A DNA stretch of 64,000 nucleotides from Paenibacillus camelliae (GCF_023715345.1 NZ_JAMBNY010000014.1:1-64000), one strand, 5' to 3'. Shown: positions 56,268 through 64,000, numbered from the stretch's first letter. The notes: generated by a model from the sequence alone, not told the origin. Translations and numbers: made by a program.

Positions 56268-57914
56268 TTATTCTGCTTCTGCTTCGTAATAACCACGCGT
56301 GAAGATAACATCGCCTTTATAGTCAACGTAAACACCTTTAACGTCAGGCTTCATTAGATACACTGTACTGTAGTAGTAAATCGGAATGATCGAATGCGAA
56401 TCAATAATCATTTTTTCAGCTTCGGCCATTAAACGAACACGTTCAGCTGCGTCTGTTGACTGATCCACTTGACTTACAAGCGCATCGTATTCAACGTTAG
56501 CATAGCCCGTGTTGTTGTTTCCGCTTTTTGAAGTAAAGAGTCCAATGAATGAAATCGGATCGTTGTAGTCAGCACCCCAGCCTGCACGTGCAACCTGATA
56601 GTTCATTGCTGTACGATTATCTAGGAATACGCCCCACTCTTCGTTACCGATTTGAGCGTTAACACCAAGATTATTGCTCCACATATCAACGACAGCTTCA
56701 GCAACCTTTTGGTGTAGTTCATTCGTGTTAAACGTTAATGAGAAAGCTGGAAGCTCTGTAAGTCCTTCTTCGGCAAGACCCTCTGCAAGCAATTGTTTTG
56801 CAAGCTCAAGATCCTCTTGGAAGTAGTTATCATCGACTTCATTGCGATATTCATCCTCAACGCCTTTAATACCCGGAGGAACTAAGCCGTAAGCAGGAAT
56901 TTGTCCGCCAAGCGTTACTTTTTCAGTAATCGCTGCACGATCGATGGATAGAGACAATGCCTGTCTAATTTTTTCGTTTGTAAATGGCGCTTCCGTTGTA
57001 TTGATCAAATAGTAGTACAAGCTAGCTGTACCTTTAATTTGGAACTCATTAGGATATTTCTCCTTCAAGCTCGCAAACTGATCGGTTGGAAGAGCACCTG
57101 TAGGGTAACCAGCATAGTCCAGCTTACCAGTCTCATACATATTAAGCTCAGAGTTAGAATCGTTAACCATCGTGAAGGATACTTTAGCGAATTTAATATC
57201 ATTACGAGCATAATAAGATTCACTTGGTTCTAGGACGATGGATGTATTACGTTTCCACTCCGTCATCGTAAATGGACCGTTGGTAATCATTGTATCTGCT
57301 GCTGCAGCAAATGCTTCATTCTCAGTTACCGATTGGTGAACCGGGAAGTAGATTGCTGTAGAAAGCAAGGATTCAAAATACACGGTCGGAGCATTAAGCG
57401 TTACGACTAATGTATGATCGTCTGTCGCTTTGATCTTTACGTCGTCGACAGAGCCAGAGCCCGTATTATATGCTTCTGCACCTTCGATATAGTACATTTG
57501 GTAAGCATATTGAGATGGCTTAGGAACTAGCTTCGGATCTAGTGCACGTTTCCATGAGAATTCAAAGTCATGTGCTGTTATAGGATCACCGTTGTTCCAT
57601 TTTGCATCAGAACGAATAGTGAATGTGTACGTTTTACCGTCCTCAGACACATCCCATTTCTCAGCAATACCTGGCTGTACGTTTCCATTCTCATCAATGA
57701 TCGTCAAGCCCTCGTAGATCGCATTAATGACTGTGAATGACACCTGATCTGTTGCCTGAGCAGGATCCAGAGTTGGTGGTTCACTTGCTAAATTGATGCG
57801 AAACTCATTGTTGTTTGCTCCGCTCTCATTTTTTGAGCCAGATGCGCAGCCTGTAACAACAAGCGCTAGCACTAGCACCAACGAGAGCATGAAAACCAAT
57901 TTGTTCTTCTTCAT
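56268..57914 (-). CDS. oppA: Oligopeptide-binding lipoprotein OppA
   Basis: SBP_bac_5-type solute-binding lipoprotein that captures peptides outside the cell and feeds OppBCDF. 548 aa from ATG 57914 (GGGGAG 7 nt upstream). The lipobox is LVVTGC with C23 lipidated. Characteristic EWKRNTSIVLEPSESYYARN and the IRQALSLSIDRAAITEKV block are present. In Bacilli such systems import cell-wall or signalling peptides used in sporulation and competence. Substrate here unknown. It begins the operon oppA-B-C-D-F; a promoter is seen at 58082-58111 and a leader of about 160 nt follows. Confidence 0.95.
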   Translation of the reverse strand: MKKNKLVFMLSLVLVLALVVTGCASGSKNESGANNNEFRINLASEPPTLDPAQATDQVSFTVINAIYEGLTIIDENGNVQPGIAEKWDVSEDGKTYTFTIRSDAKWNNGDPITAHDFEFSWKRALDPKLVPKPSQYAYQMYYIEGAEAYNTGSGSVDDVKIKATDDHTLVVTLNAPTVYFESLLSTAIYFPVHQSVTENEAFAAAADTMITNGPFTMTEWKRNTSIVLEPSESYYARNDIKFAKVSFTMVNDSNSELNMYETGKLDYAGYPTGALPTDQFASLKEKYPNEFQIKGTASLYYYLINTTEAPFTNEKIRQALSLSIDRAAITEKVTLGGQIPAYGLVPPGIKGVEDEYRNEVDDNYFQEDLELAKQLLAEGLAEEGLTELPAFSLTFNTNELHQKVAEAVVDMWSNNLGVNAQIGNEEWGVFLDNRTAMNYQVARAGWGADYNDPISFIGLFTSKSGNNNTGYANVEYDALVSQVDQSTDAAERVRLMAEAEKMIIDSHSIIPIYYYSTVYLMKPDVKGVYVDYKGDVIFTRGYYEAEAE

Positions 57915-58405
57915 GCTGATACTCCCCTTTTTCTTGATGTATAAAGCACTTGGTGTGGAATCGAGTGAATGCATCAGTAAAGAAATTGACGATAGCCATC
58001 ATGCATGCATGAATATTCAATCGCCTTAATATTCCTACTTGTAATGCAAGGTTACAATTCCTTAATAAAAAGACGGAGATGAATATAACTCTAATTCAAC
58101 ACCTCTGTCAAGACAGCAGCCGGCCTATGAAAGCGACTCCCTACAAGGTCAAATTTGTGAACCAATTGTTATTACTGAAATTGAAGCAGCTATTTAGACT
58201 TTGTGAACAACTTTCGAATACAGTTTATGGATGTGTTAATTTAACTGCATTGGCAATACATGATAAATTAATTTACCTATTTTGCCACGTTTTCTATTTT
58301 ACTATTTGCATAATTACACTGCTCTATACACTTTAATTGTCATAATCATGCATTTTATGCGTTTAGATATACACAATTTTTCAATGATTTACAGCTATTT
58401 TTGCA
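57915..58405 (-). promoter_or_regulatory. opp operon upstream region, with promoter at 58082-58111
   Basis: Minus strand: TTGACA (58106-58111), 18 bp, TATATT (58082-58087), a near-consensus sigma-A promoter. The leader of about 160 nt before oppA and the AT-rich sequence further upstream (58112-58405) show no gene, riboswitch or clear operator that I can recognise. Confidence 0.7.
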
Positions 58406-58450
58406 AATAAAAAAACCATAAAAAGGTATAGGTTTACCTTTTTATGGTTT
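58406..58450 (-). terminator. glyA terminator
   Basis: A 16 bp perfect stem (AAACCATAAAAAGGTA at 58413-58428 with 58435-58450), A-run 58408-58415 giving TTTTTTTATT on the minus strand, 20 bp after the glyA stop. Confidence 0.9.
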
Positions 58451-58469
58451 CCGTTAATCGTTATGAATA

Positions 58470-59717
58470 TTAGTAAGTTAATCCAGGGTAGATAGGGAAT
58501 TTTGCTGTTAGATCGCGTACTTTTTTACGAGCTGCGTCTTTAACTGCTTCATCCTGTGGATTCTTCAACACTGATGCGATTACTTCTGCAATGACACTCA
58601 TCGCAGCTGCGTCCATACCACGCGCTGTAGCAGCTGGCGTACCGATACGGATACCGCTTGTTACAAATGGGCTAGTAGGATCGAATGGAATCGCATTTTT
58701 ATTAACCGTAATACCAACCTCATCTAGTACGTGCTCAGCATCTTTACCAGTAATGTTTAGGTTACGAGTATCGATAAGCATTAAGTGGTTGTCCGTTCCA
58801 CCTGATACTAGATTAATGCCTTGTGCGCTTAACGCTTCAGCTAGCACCTTCGCGTTGTTCACTACATTAGTAGCATATTGCTTAAACTCATCCTGCAATG
58901 CTTCGCCGAATGCAACAGCTTTTGCAGCAATGATATGCATAAGCGGGCCGCCTTGTGAGCCAGGGAATACTGCTTTATCAATTGCTGGAGCCCAAGCTTT
59001 ACGACAAAGGATCATACCACCGCGTGGTCCGCGAAGTGTTTTGTGCGTTGTTGTCGTAACAAAGTGAGCATGTGGTACTGGGTTTGGATGCAAGCCAGCA
59101 GCAACAAGACCTGCGATATGAGCCATGTCAACCATGAACAATGCGCCAACCTCATTAGCAATTTGACCAAGCTTTTCAAAATCAATAATACGTGGATATG
59201 CACTAGCACCCGCTACGATTAGACGTGGACGGTGCTTGAAGGCAAGCTTGCGAACTTCTTCATAATCAATCGTGAAGGAATCCTCTTGCACACCATAAGC
59301 TACGAAATTGTATAGAAGCCCGGAAGCATTAACAGGGCTACCATGCGTTAAGTGACCACCATGCGCAAGGTTCATACCAAGCACAGTATCGCCAGGCTTT
59401 AATGCCGCCAGATACACAGCCATATTCGCTTGAGCGCCAGAGTGTGGCTGTACGTTAGCATGCTCTGCACCAAATAGCTCTTTCGCACGATCGCGAGCAA
59501 TATCTTCTACGATATCAACATGCTCACAGCCGCCATAGTAACGCTTGCTAGGGTATCCTTCTGCATATTTGTTCGTTAGAACAGATCCCATTGCTTCCAA
59601 TACTGCTGGACTTACGATGTTCTCCGATGCGATTAGTTCAATATTATCGCGTTGACGCTGAAGCTCTAATCCAAGTGCTTCTAAAACCTGTGGGTCTTGC
59701 TTACGTAAATGCTCCAT
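58470..59717 (-). CDS. glyA: Serine hydroxymethyltransferase
   Basis: Interconverts serine plus tetrahydrofolate and glycine plus methylene-THF, a key one-carbon donor reaction for purines and thymidylate. 415 aa. PLP-binding Lys K226 in [29 protein letters not shown] at the N-terminus and [12 protein letters not shown] near the middle. Start ATG 59717 with GGGAGG upstream. It ends the rpiB-ywlG-glyA operon behind the ZTP riboswitch, matching a purine/folate-stress signal. Confidence 0.98.
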   Translation of the reverse strand: MEHLRKQDPQVLEALGLELQRQRDNIELIASENIVSPAVLEAMGSVLTNKYAEGYPSKRYYGGCEHVDIVEDIARDRAKELFGAEHANVQPHSGAQANMAVYLAALKPGDTVLGMNLAHGGHLTHGSPVNASGLLYNFVAYGVQEDSFTIDYEEVRKLAFKHRPRLIVAGASAYPRIIDFEKLGQIANEVGALFMVDMAHIAGLVAAGLHPNPVPHAHFVTTTTHKTLRGPRGGMILCRKAWAPAIDKAVFPGSQGGPLMHIIAAKAVAFGEALQDEFKQYATNVVNNAKVLAEALSAQGINLVSGGTDNHLMLIDTRNLNITGKDAEHVLDEVGITVNKNAIPFDPTSPFVTSGIRIGTPAATARGMDAAAMSVIAEVIASVLKNPQDEAVKDAARKKVRDLTAKFPIYPGLTY

Positions 59718-59744
59718 TAAAATGCCTCCCTAAATAATTTCAAT

Positions 59745-60293
59745 TTATTCATATACTGCTCGCTCGCCGCCAATTAGCTTCGGGCGTGTAAAAGCCAGCG
59801 TAACATGTGCTGATCCAATCGATTGAATCGATGCTCTGAACGGTACAACAACCTGCTTCAAATGCATACCAATAAAGGTATCTCCAATATCAATTCCAGC
59901 GTCAGCAGCTATGCTTTCTACAAGACAAGGCTGCTTCAGTTGATTGTAAGCATATGCAGCCATAGAGCCGCCTGCCTTGGGGATAGGCCGTGCCTGTACA
60001 ATGGTGAGTCCTAGGTTTTCAGCCAGCTCCTGCTCGATAACGATCGCGCGGTTCAAATGCTCACAGCATTGGAACACAGGTATAAGGGGATAGCTGCTAG
60101 CTACTTGCTGAATGCCAGAGTAGATCGCTTCCGCAATATCTTCTGCGCCAGCTGAGCCAATATGCGCTCCTGCTACCTCACTTGTGCTGGCACCAATGAT
60201 GAAAAGCTTCGCCTTGGTCCACTGGCATCTTTCCATTAATTCACTCGTTACTTTAGCTACCTCGGCAGTAATTGTATCTAGTGAATAGGACAT
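59745..60293 (-). CDS. ywlG: YwlG/DUF436 family protein (TIGR01440)
   Basis: Conserved cytoplasmic protein of unknown function, 182 aa. Family blocks LFIIGASTSEVAGAHIGSAG, VFQCCEHLNRAIVIEQELA, VQARPIPKAGGSMAAYAYN and DIGDTFIGMHLKQVVVPFR are intact; the CCEHLNRA Cys-Cys-Glu-His cluster is distinctive and conserved in the family. In B. subtilis it also lies between rpiB and glyA. No reaction is established. It lies 5 bp after rpiB. Confidence 0.92.
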   Translation of the reverse strand: MSYSLDTITAEVAKVTSELMERCQWTKAKLFIIGASTSEVAGAHIGSAGAEDIAEAIYSGIQQVASSYPLIPVFQCCEHLNRAIVIEQELAENLGLTIVQARPIPKAGGSMAAYAYNQLKQPCLVESIAADAGIDIGDTFIGMHLKQVVVPFRASIQSIGSAHVTLAFTRPKLIGGERAVYE

Positions 60294-60297
60294 ACAA

Positions 60298-60756
60298 CTA
60301 CTCCCCTTTAATGTAGCGCTTTTCGATCTCCATCACTTTACCGATGCGATTGACATGGCGCTCACCTTTTGAGAACGGAGTTTCCAACCAGATTTTAACG
60401 ATATCAAGGGCAAGGCCAGGGCCAAGTACACGCTCGCCAAGTGCCAATACATTCGTATCGTTATGATCACGCGTTGCATGGGCAGAAAATGTATCAGAAA
60501 CGAGTGCACAACGAATGCCCGCACGCTTGTTAGCTGCGATCGACATCCCAATGCCAGTTCCGCAAATTAAAATTCCACGATCTGCTTTGCCTTCTGCAAC
60601 AAGGTCGCATACAGGAAGTGCATAGTCTGGATAGTCAACTGATGTATCGCAGTCACAGCCAAAATCAACAATTTCATGTCCTAATGACTGGATGAACGGT
60701 ACGATTTCATTTTTTAAGCGAAAGCCGCCATGGTCAGCGCTTATTGCAATTTTCAA
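60298..60756 (-). CDS. rpiB: Ribose-5-phosphate isomerase B
   Basis: Converts ribulose-5-P and ribose-5-P (or allose-6-P); the RpiB/LacAB fold. 152 aa. Catalytic C65 in ICGTGIGMSIAANK, and H98 in TRDHNDTNVLALG; D8 and H9 at the N-terminus (ISADHGG). Start ATG 60756 with AAAGGGTG upstream. The riboswitch-terminator unit lies about 165 bp upstream, so ZTP likely controls this operon. The product supplies ribose-5-P for PRPP and purine synthesis, which fits that signal. Confidence 0.95.
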   Translation of the reverse strand: MKIAISADHGGFRLKNEIVPFIQSLGHEIVDFGCDCDTSVDYPDYALPVCDLVAEGKADRGILICGTGIGMSIAANKRAGIRCALVSDTFSAHATRDHNDTNVLALGERVLGPGLALDIVKIWLETPFSKGERHVNRIGKVMEIEKRYIKGE

Positions 60757-60820
60757 GGTAAAACACCCTTTCGTTCTGTTAGGATAAGGAACTAGATGCA
60801 GTTACGTCATACTTATGGTT

Positions 60821-60874
60821 GTTCAAAGAATCCAACTTTGATCACGAAGTAATACTGAAAGTCGAACTTTGAAC
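60821..60874. repeat. Inverted short copy of the palindrome-ended repeat, in the rpiB leader
   Basis: GTTCAAAGAA...TTCGAACTTTGAAC-type arms, with the centre GATCACGAAGTA, the reverse complement of TACTTCGTGATC in the copy at 787-842. It lies between the riboswitch terminator and the rpiB start, so it is in the mRNA leader. The arms have mutated (AAAGAA), reducing symmetry. Confidence 0.7.
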
Positions 60875-60904
60875 TTATATTTATAGTAGTAGTATAACGC
60901 TTTT

Positions 60905-60958
60905 TCGAAAAAAATGAAAAAAGAGCAAGACATGCTGAATGACAGCACGCTGCTCTTT
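60905..60958 (-). terminator. ZTP riboswitch expression-platform terminator
   Basis: AAAGAGCA (60920-60927) with TGCTCTTT (60951-60958) plus inner TGCTG/CAGCA (60933-60937 with 60943-60947), then TTTTTTCATTTTTTTCG on the minus strand. It abuts the 3' end of the aptamer (GGGC at 60959-60962), the arrangement expected for ligand-controlled termination. Confidence 0.88.
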
Positions 60959-61032
60959 GCCCAGGCGACCGGCCGTATACTTCGATGCTCCATTGTGGTT
61001 ACCCACTGAAGTCGCCAGTTACATCGAAGACC
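60958..61032 (-). ncRNA. ZTP (pfl) riboswitch aptamer
   Basis: Minus strand RNA: P1 CTTCGATG (61022-61029) with CATCGAAG (60980-60987), conserved TAACTGGCGAC, the GTGGGTAACCAC stem-loop, TGGAGC before P1 closes, then GGCCGGTCGCCTGGGC (60959-60974). GGCGAC and GTCGCC (61010-61015 and 60965-60970) can pair as the known pseudoknot. The ACUGGCG...GGAGC...CGCCUGGGC signature is that of the ZTP riboswitch, which turns on one-carbon and purine genes when ZTP rises. It sits ahead of rpiB-ywlG-glyA; glyA is a typical target. Confidence 0.9.
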
Positions 61033-61046
61033 GTTATGTTATATTT

Positions 61047-61075
61047 ATAATATCCGATCTTTGTTGAAATATCAA
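61047..61075 (-). promoter_or_regulatory. Promoter of the riboswitch-rpiB-ywlG-glyA unit
   Basis: Minus strand: TTGATA (61070-61075), 17 bp, TATTAT (61047-61052). Transcription would start near 61040, just ahead of the aptamer P1 at 61032. Confidence 0.75.
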
Positions 61076-61130
61076 TCACCTAAGATGAAAATGTACGCTA
61101 ACTTTATCGGATATGATTATTCACATCTAA

Positions 61131-61721
61131 TTAAGAAGTCTTCATCGATATAAGCCTGTCCACTACCTTTTGAATTGCTTCCTCTAGCTCCTTCGCACAC
61201 TCGTCATATACGAATTGAGAACCTCCAAACGGATCGGCCACATCAAAGCTTGGAATGCTGTGCTCAAGCTCCATTGCGCGTTGACGCTTCATCTCATCTA
61301 GTGGCTGGCCTAACGCTTGCTGCATTTGAAGATCAGAATAAATCCCTTCTAGCTCTGTAAGCTTAGCCTGAAGCTGATCGTCCATATATGCGAATTCCTT
61401 GACCGTGTAGATATGATCCATCACTGCGGGATAGCGCCGAATAATTTCGCGCTTATGACCAGCTGTCATCGTTAAGATCAGATCAGCCCATTGCAGCACC
61501 TCATCATTCAATGCCGTAGAATGACCATGATGCTGAATGCCGTGCTGCTGCAAAGCATGAACAGAGTTCGCTGATACAGGTATGCCATCAACGGTTGAGA
61601 TGCCAGCGGATCGAACGGTAACTGCCAGCCCTTTCTTTTGAGCCAAGCTTCTAAAAAACGCTTCGGCCATTGGAGATCGACATGTATTGCCGGTGCATAA
61701 GAACAATATTTGTTTCATCAT
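61131..61721 (-). CDS. ywlE: YwlE-type protein arginine phosphatase (LMW-PTP family)
   Basis: Removes phosphate from phosphoarginine, the McsB mark, in the heat-stress and spore pathways. 196 aa. The P-loop is C9-TGNTC-R15-S: C9 nucleophile, R15, and T13. In YwlE a Thr at this position selects phosphoarginine over phosphotyrosine, where tyrosine phosphatases have Ile. The catalytic Asp lies in DVADPFGGS. It is about 45 residues longer than B. subtilis YwlE (150 aa): an insertion separates TVKEFAY and the DP loop (about residues 112-155, charged, helical: MDDQLQAKLTELEGIYSDLQ). Start ATG 61721 with AAAGGAG 6 nt upstream. Confidence 0.88.
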   Translation of the reverse strand: MMKQILFLCTGNTCRSPMAEAFFRSLAQKKGLAVTVRSAGISTVDGIPVSANSVHALQQHGIQHHGHSTALNDEVLQWADLILTMTAGHKREIIRRYPAVMDHIYTVKEFAYMDDQLQAKLTELEGIYSDLQMQQALGQPLDEMKRQRAMELEHSIPSFDVADPFGGSQFVYDECAKELEEAIQKVVDRLISMKTS

Positions 61722-61744
61722 CGCCAACTCCTTTACGTTCTCTA

Positions 61745-62302
61745 TTATACAATAAAGTAAATTCCAAAAACGACTAGAATGACACCACCTAGCGTTTCAC
61801 CATAGTCTCCAAGTGAATGACTAACTCTCTTCCCTAATGTCAAGCCTAGCATTGCCATCACAGCACCAAAGCATCCAAACAGCAATACCGTCAGCCATAG
61901 CGGTAGTTGAAACATACCAAGCGTGATGCCTACGGAGAAGGAATCGACACTTACACTAAAGGATAATAGCAACAAGCCCCATATCGTTCGATGATCAAAG
62001 AGCTGTGCTTCCTCTTCCTTTAAGGAGTGAATAATCATATGCAGTCCAAGTATAATAAGTAAAACTCCAGCAGCTATCGTCGCCCATTCCCCAAGAACAA
62101 CGCTCATCATCTTACCCATCAACATACCGCCAATCGGCATCAGAATGTGGAACAAGCCGATCACTATACCGAGCTTCAATATATGCAGATAACGTATCCC
62201 TTTTAACCCAATCCCAATGCCGAGAGAAAAAGCATCAAAGCCTAGTGCGAGTGCTATCATCGTAATCGTCATGAGCTGTCCTAGCCAAACATTCATCTCC
62301 AT
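61745..62302 (-). CDS. mntP: Manganese efflux pump MntP
   Basis: Exports Mn(II) across the cytoplasmic membrane. 185 aa, six membrane segments. The two repeated halves carry FDAFSLGIGIGLKG and SVDSFSVGITLGM, with the conserved intramembrane Asp residues. Start ATG 62302 (AAGGAG 9 nt upstream); the frame opens to 62350 without a site. The neighbour order spoIIR-tsaC-mntP-ywlE is as in B. subtilis. No Mn-sensing yybP-ykoY riboswitch was recognised upstream. Confidence 0.92.
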   Translation of the reverse strand: MEMNVWLGQLMTITMIALALGFDAFSLGIGIGLKGIRYLHILKLGIVIGLFHILMPIGGMLMGKMMSVVLGEWATIAAGVLLIILGLHMIIHSLKEEEAQLFDHRTIWGLLLLSFSVSVDSFSVGITLGMFQLPLWLTVLLFGCFGAVMAMLGLTLGKRVSHSLGDYGETLGGVILVVFGIYFIV

Positions 62303-62373
62303 ATTCCCTATCTCCTTGTCCGATATACTCGTACAAGCATATGCGAACAAGTAGGAAAAGTTGACAACTTATT

Positions 62374-62475
62374 ATGTAATGGGTACGTGAGCACCGGAAG
62401 GCCCGCTGAATTCAAGATTCGATGCCGAATAAGCTACATCGAGTTACTTCGTCATCAAGCCTGGACTTTTTGAAC
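62374..62475. repeat. Truncated copy of the palindrome-ended repeat
   Basis: Corresponds to the 3' 100 bp of the copy at 860-1027: GGGTACGTGAGCACCGGAAG, GCTGAATTCAAGATTCGATG, then the ACTTCGTCATCAAGCC block and the arm CTTTTTGAAC (62466-62475). The left arm is missing. It lies between the mntP start and tsaC. Confidence 0.75.
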
Positions 62476-62492
62476 GTCCTCTTCAAATAAGG

Positions 62493-62659
62493 GTTCAAAA
62501 AGTTCGGGTTTCAGGACCAAGAAGATGAAGCAATACTAGAAAGCGAGTAGCGCAGCGTACGGTGTTGGTACGTGAGCAACGGAGCTTTCGGTAGAGCTTC
62601 ATATTCGACGTCGACTAATCTCCACGAGTTACTTCGTCATCAAGCCTGAACTTTTTGAC
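62493..62659. repeat. Long (167 bp) copy of the palindrome-ended repeat, directly behind tsaC
   Basis: Begins GTTCAAAAAG (62493-62502) and ends CTTTTTGAC (62651-62659), with GCGCAGCGTACG, TTGGTACGTGAGCA and TTCGACGTCG inside, as in 860-1027. It ends 8 bp from the tsaC stop codon. Together with the truncated copy it fills the 365 bp between tsaC and mntP, where no gene is seen. Confidence 0.8.
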
Positions 62660-62667
62660 TTCATCTT

Positions 62668-63732
62668 CTAAAGGTTAATAACGTTGTGACCTGCCGCCTT
62701 CATCAACCTATTCATAAACGCCGCTCCAATGCCTTCTGTCGTACTAGCCTCCGACCATATGCGTGTAACGCCATATTCATCAAACTTACGAAGCGCTTCG
62801 TATAACCGCGAGGCTGCCTGCTCTAGCTGATTGACACTACCTAAGCTAAGGACAAGATCGGCCTGTTCGTAGTGGTGTGCATTTTCTTTGAAGCACAACA
62901 CACCACATTTATTCTCGGCTGCATGCATTGTAACTTGCTGTACGATATATTGCGATACGGCTGCTGACTCACCCTTCACGATAACCAGCTTTCCTTGCGG
63001 GGCATAGTGCGTATACTTCATCCCTGGAGAACGCGGAGCTTCCTTGGTCTCCAGCTCAGTCTCTAAGGTTACGCTAGCTTCTGGACAGCAGGCTTGCAGC
63101 TGCTCAACAGTTACACCACCTGGTCGCAAAATTTGAATATGTTGACCGGATACCTCTACGACTGTAGATTCCAAACCAACACCTGTAGCGCCCCCATCGA
63201 CAATCCCCTCGATTTTACCTTGCAAGTCGTCAAGGACATGAGAGGCCAGCGTAGGACTTGGTCTACCTGATGTATTAGCGCTAGGCGCTGCAATAGGTAC
63301 TGCTGCTTGCCGCATCAGCTCTAACGCGATCGGATGATCTGGCATTCTTAGTCCGACTGTTTGAAGACCAGCCGTCACTTGATTAGACAACACACCCTGC
63401 CTTACAGGTAATATTAATGTTAATGGCCCCGGCCAAAATTGATCCATTAACCGTTCAGCAAGCTCATTTGTGCAGTTTGTAAGCTCATGAACTTGACTGC
63501 GATCATATATATGTACAATAAGCGGATTATCTGAAGGTCTCCCTTTGGCAGAAAATATCCCCCTTACTGCTTCTTCACTTCGCGCGTCGGCACCGAGTCC
63601 GTACACGGTTTCCGTAGGAAAAGCGATTTGCTTTCCTGCTGAAAGCAGTGCTGCCGGCTGAGCCAGCTGTACGTGCCAATCGGATTTTATTTGATCGATC
63701 TTCCATACCTTTGTATGAATCATCACGTCCAT
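62668..63732 (-). CDS. ywlC: L-threonylcarbamoyladenylate synthase TsaC/Sua5 (YwlC)
   Basis: Makes the threonylcarbamoyl-AMP intermediate for t6A37 in ANN-decoding tRNAs. About 354 aa, the long Sua5 type with an N-terminal YrdC domain (about residues 20-210; KQIAFPTETVYGLGADA, KGRPSDNPLIVHI and the PSANTSGRPSPT motif) and a C-terminal Sua5 domain (RSPGMKYTHYAPQGKL linker onward). Starts at ATG 63732 (GAGGG about 4 nt upstream), or GTG 63726 or ATG 63723. Position after spoIIR matches B. subtilis. Confidence 0.94.
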   Translation of the reverse strand: MDVMIHTKVWKIDQIKSDWHVQLAQPAALLSAGKQIAFPTETVYGLGADARSEEAVRGIFSAKGRPSDNPLIVHIYDRSQVHELTNCTNELAERLMDQFWPGPLTLILPVRQGVLSNQVTAGLQTVGLRMPDHPIALELMRQAAVPIAAPSANTSGRPSPTLASHVLDDLQGKIEGIVDGGATGVGLESTVVEVSGQHIQILRPGGVTVEQLQACCPEASVTLETELETKEAPRSPGMKYTHYAPQGKLVIVKGESAAVSQYIVQQVTMHAAENKCGVLCFKENAHHYEQADLVLSLGSVNQLEQAASRLYEALRKFDEYGVTRIWSEASTTEGIGAAFMNRLMKAAGHNVINL

Positions 63733-63805
63733 CCATCCCTCTTCATCGTTTGCCACGCTATTATAGCATAGTTGGAATAGGACTGGCATTTGTGTTTCTT
63801 ATTAG

Positions 63806-64000
63806 TTAAGCAAACAACGAGCTAAACCAAGCTCCAAGATCCTCTAGCAGCTCAACGATAAAGAACTTTACTTCGATCTCAGCTGATTCCTCAGATGCCT
63901 CAGCGTCAGCTTGCAGTTCTACTGTTTCAGCTTCAGCCTCCTCAGCTGCGGACACCTTAGCAACACTTGTAGCCTCACCCGCTACTGCATCCGTAAAGCA
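63806..64000 (-). CDS. spoIIR: 3' end of spoIIR (stage II sporulation protein R), cut by the window edge
   Basis: An open frame reads off the right edge on the minus strand, 64 codons plus stop TAA (63806-63808). The last residues VKFFIVELLEDLGAWFSSLF resemble the SpoIIR C-terminus, and the location before tsaC matches B. subtilis. SpoIIR is the secreted forespore signal that triggers SpoIIGA processing of pro-sigma-E. The 45 residues before the end are very rich in Ala and Glu (VSAAEEAEAETVELQADAEA), an acidic linker. The N-terminal domain is outside the window, so identity rests on position and the C-terminal sequence. Confidence 0.7.
   Translation of the reverse strand, partial: CFTDAVAGEATSVAKVSAAEEAEAETVELQADAEASEESAEIEVKFFIVELLEDLGAWFSSLFA

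Overview
This 64 kb window is a chromosomal segment of an endospore-forming, flagellated, S-layer-bearing Firmicute, most likely a Paenibacillaceae member (Paenibacillus, Cohnella or a relative). The evidence is the set of sporulation genes (spoIIR end, spoIID, spoIIQ, spoIIID, an alpha/beta SASP), SLH-domain surface proteins next to csaB, and gene order resembling the B. subtilis spoIIR-ywlC-mntP-ywlE-rpiB-ywlG-glyA-upp-mnaA-atp-murA-spoIID-spoIIQ-spoIIID-mbl-flhO-flhP-fabZ region. Every gene I can support lies on the minus strand, so transcription runs right to left throughout.

Right to left. 64.0-60.3 kb: 3' end of spoIIR, tsaC, mntP, arginine phosphatase ywlE. 61.1-58.4 kb: a ZTP riboswitch with its own promoter and terminator in front of rpiB-ywlG-glyA. 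58.1-52.3 kb: an oppABCDF oligopeptide transporter operon lying between glyA and upp. 52.1-42.9 kb: upp, mnaA (UDP-GlcNAc 2-epimerase) and the complete F1Fo ATP synthase operon atpZ-I-B-E-F-H-A-G-D-C. 42.8-38.6 kb: two large NuoL/NuoM-like membrane proteins that lack the conserved proton-channel Glu and Lys residues, followed by a DUF1146 protein. 38.4-30.1 kb: murA, spoIID, spoIIQ, spoIIID, mbl, flhO, flhP, a small EpuA-like membrane protein and fabZ. 30.1-22.9 kb: pgcA, a DUF5693 membrane protein, csaB, tagA/wecG and tagO, i.e. secondary cell wall polymer synthesis. 22.6-2.9 kb: giant secreted and SLH-anchored proteins, a probable main S-layer protein with two in-frame translation starts, an alpha/beta SASP, metK and a phosphodiester-glycosidase-domain protein. 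2.9-1.0 kb: degS-degU. The left end holds a small membrane protein whose terminator is followed directly by the 5' end of a group IIC-type intron.

The genes fit together around the cell envelope. MnaA, TagO, TagA and CsaB supply UDP-ManNAc, the lipid-linked primer, ManNAc transfer and pyruvylation, which would build the polymer that SLH domains bind. Three surface or secreted-protein genes (start codons at 5683, 15388 and 22609) carry very similar ECF-sigma-type promoter motifs (GCAACTTT/GGAACTTT, 14-15 bp, GTCTAA/GTCTGA), suggesting a common envelope-stress or surface regulon. MurA, Mbl, SpoIID and SpoIIQ link the same region to peptidoglycan synthesis and engulfment.

A dispersed palindrome-ended repeat family occurs at several places between genes at both ends of the window. 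Two roughly 168 bp copies sit 5-8 bp behind the stop codons of degU and tsaC. No CRISPR array, tRNA, rRNA, prophage or IS transposase was seen. The strongest candidates for undescribed biology are the proton-residue-less NuoL/M-like pair behind the ATP synthase operon, the ECF-type surface regulon, and the repeat family.
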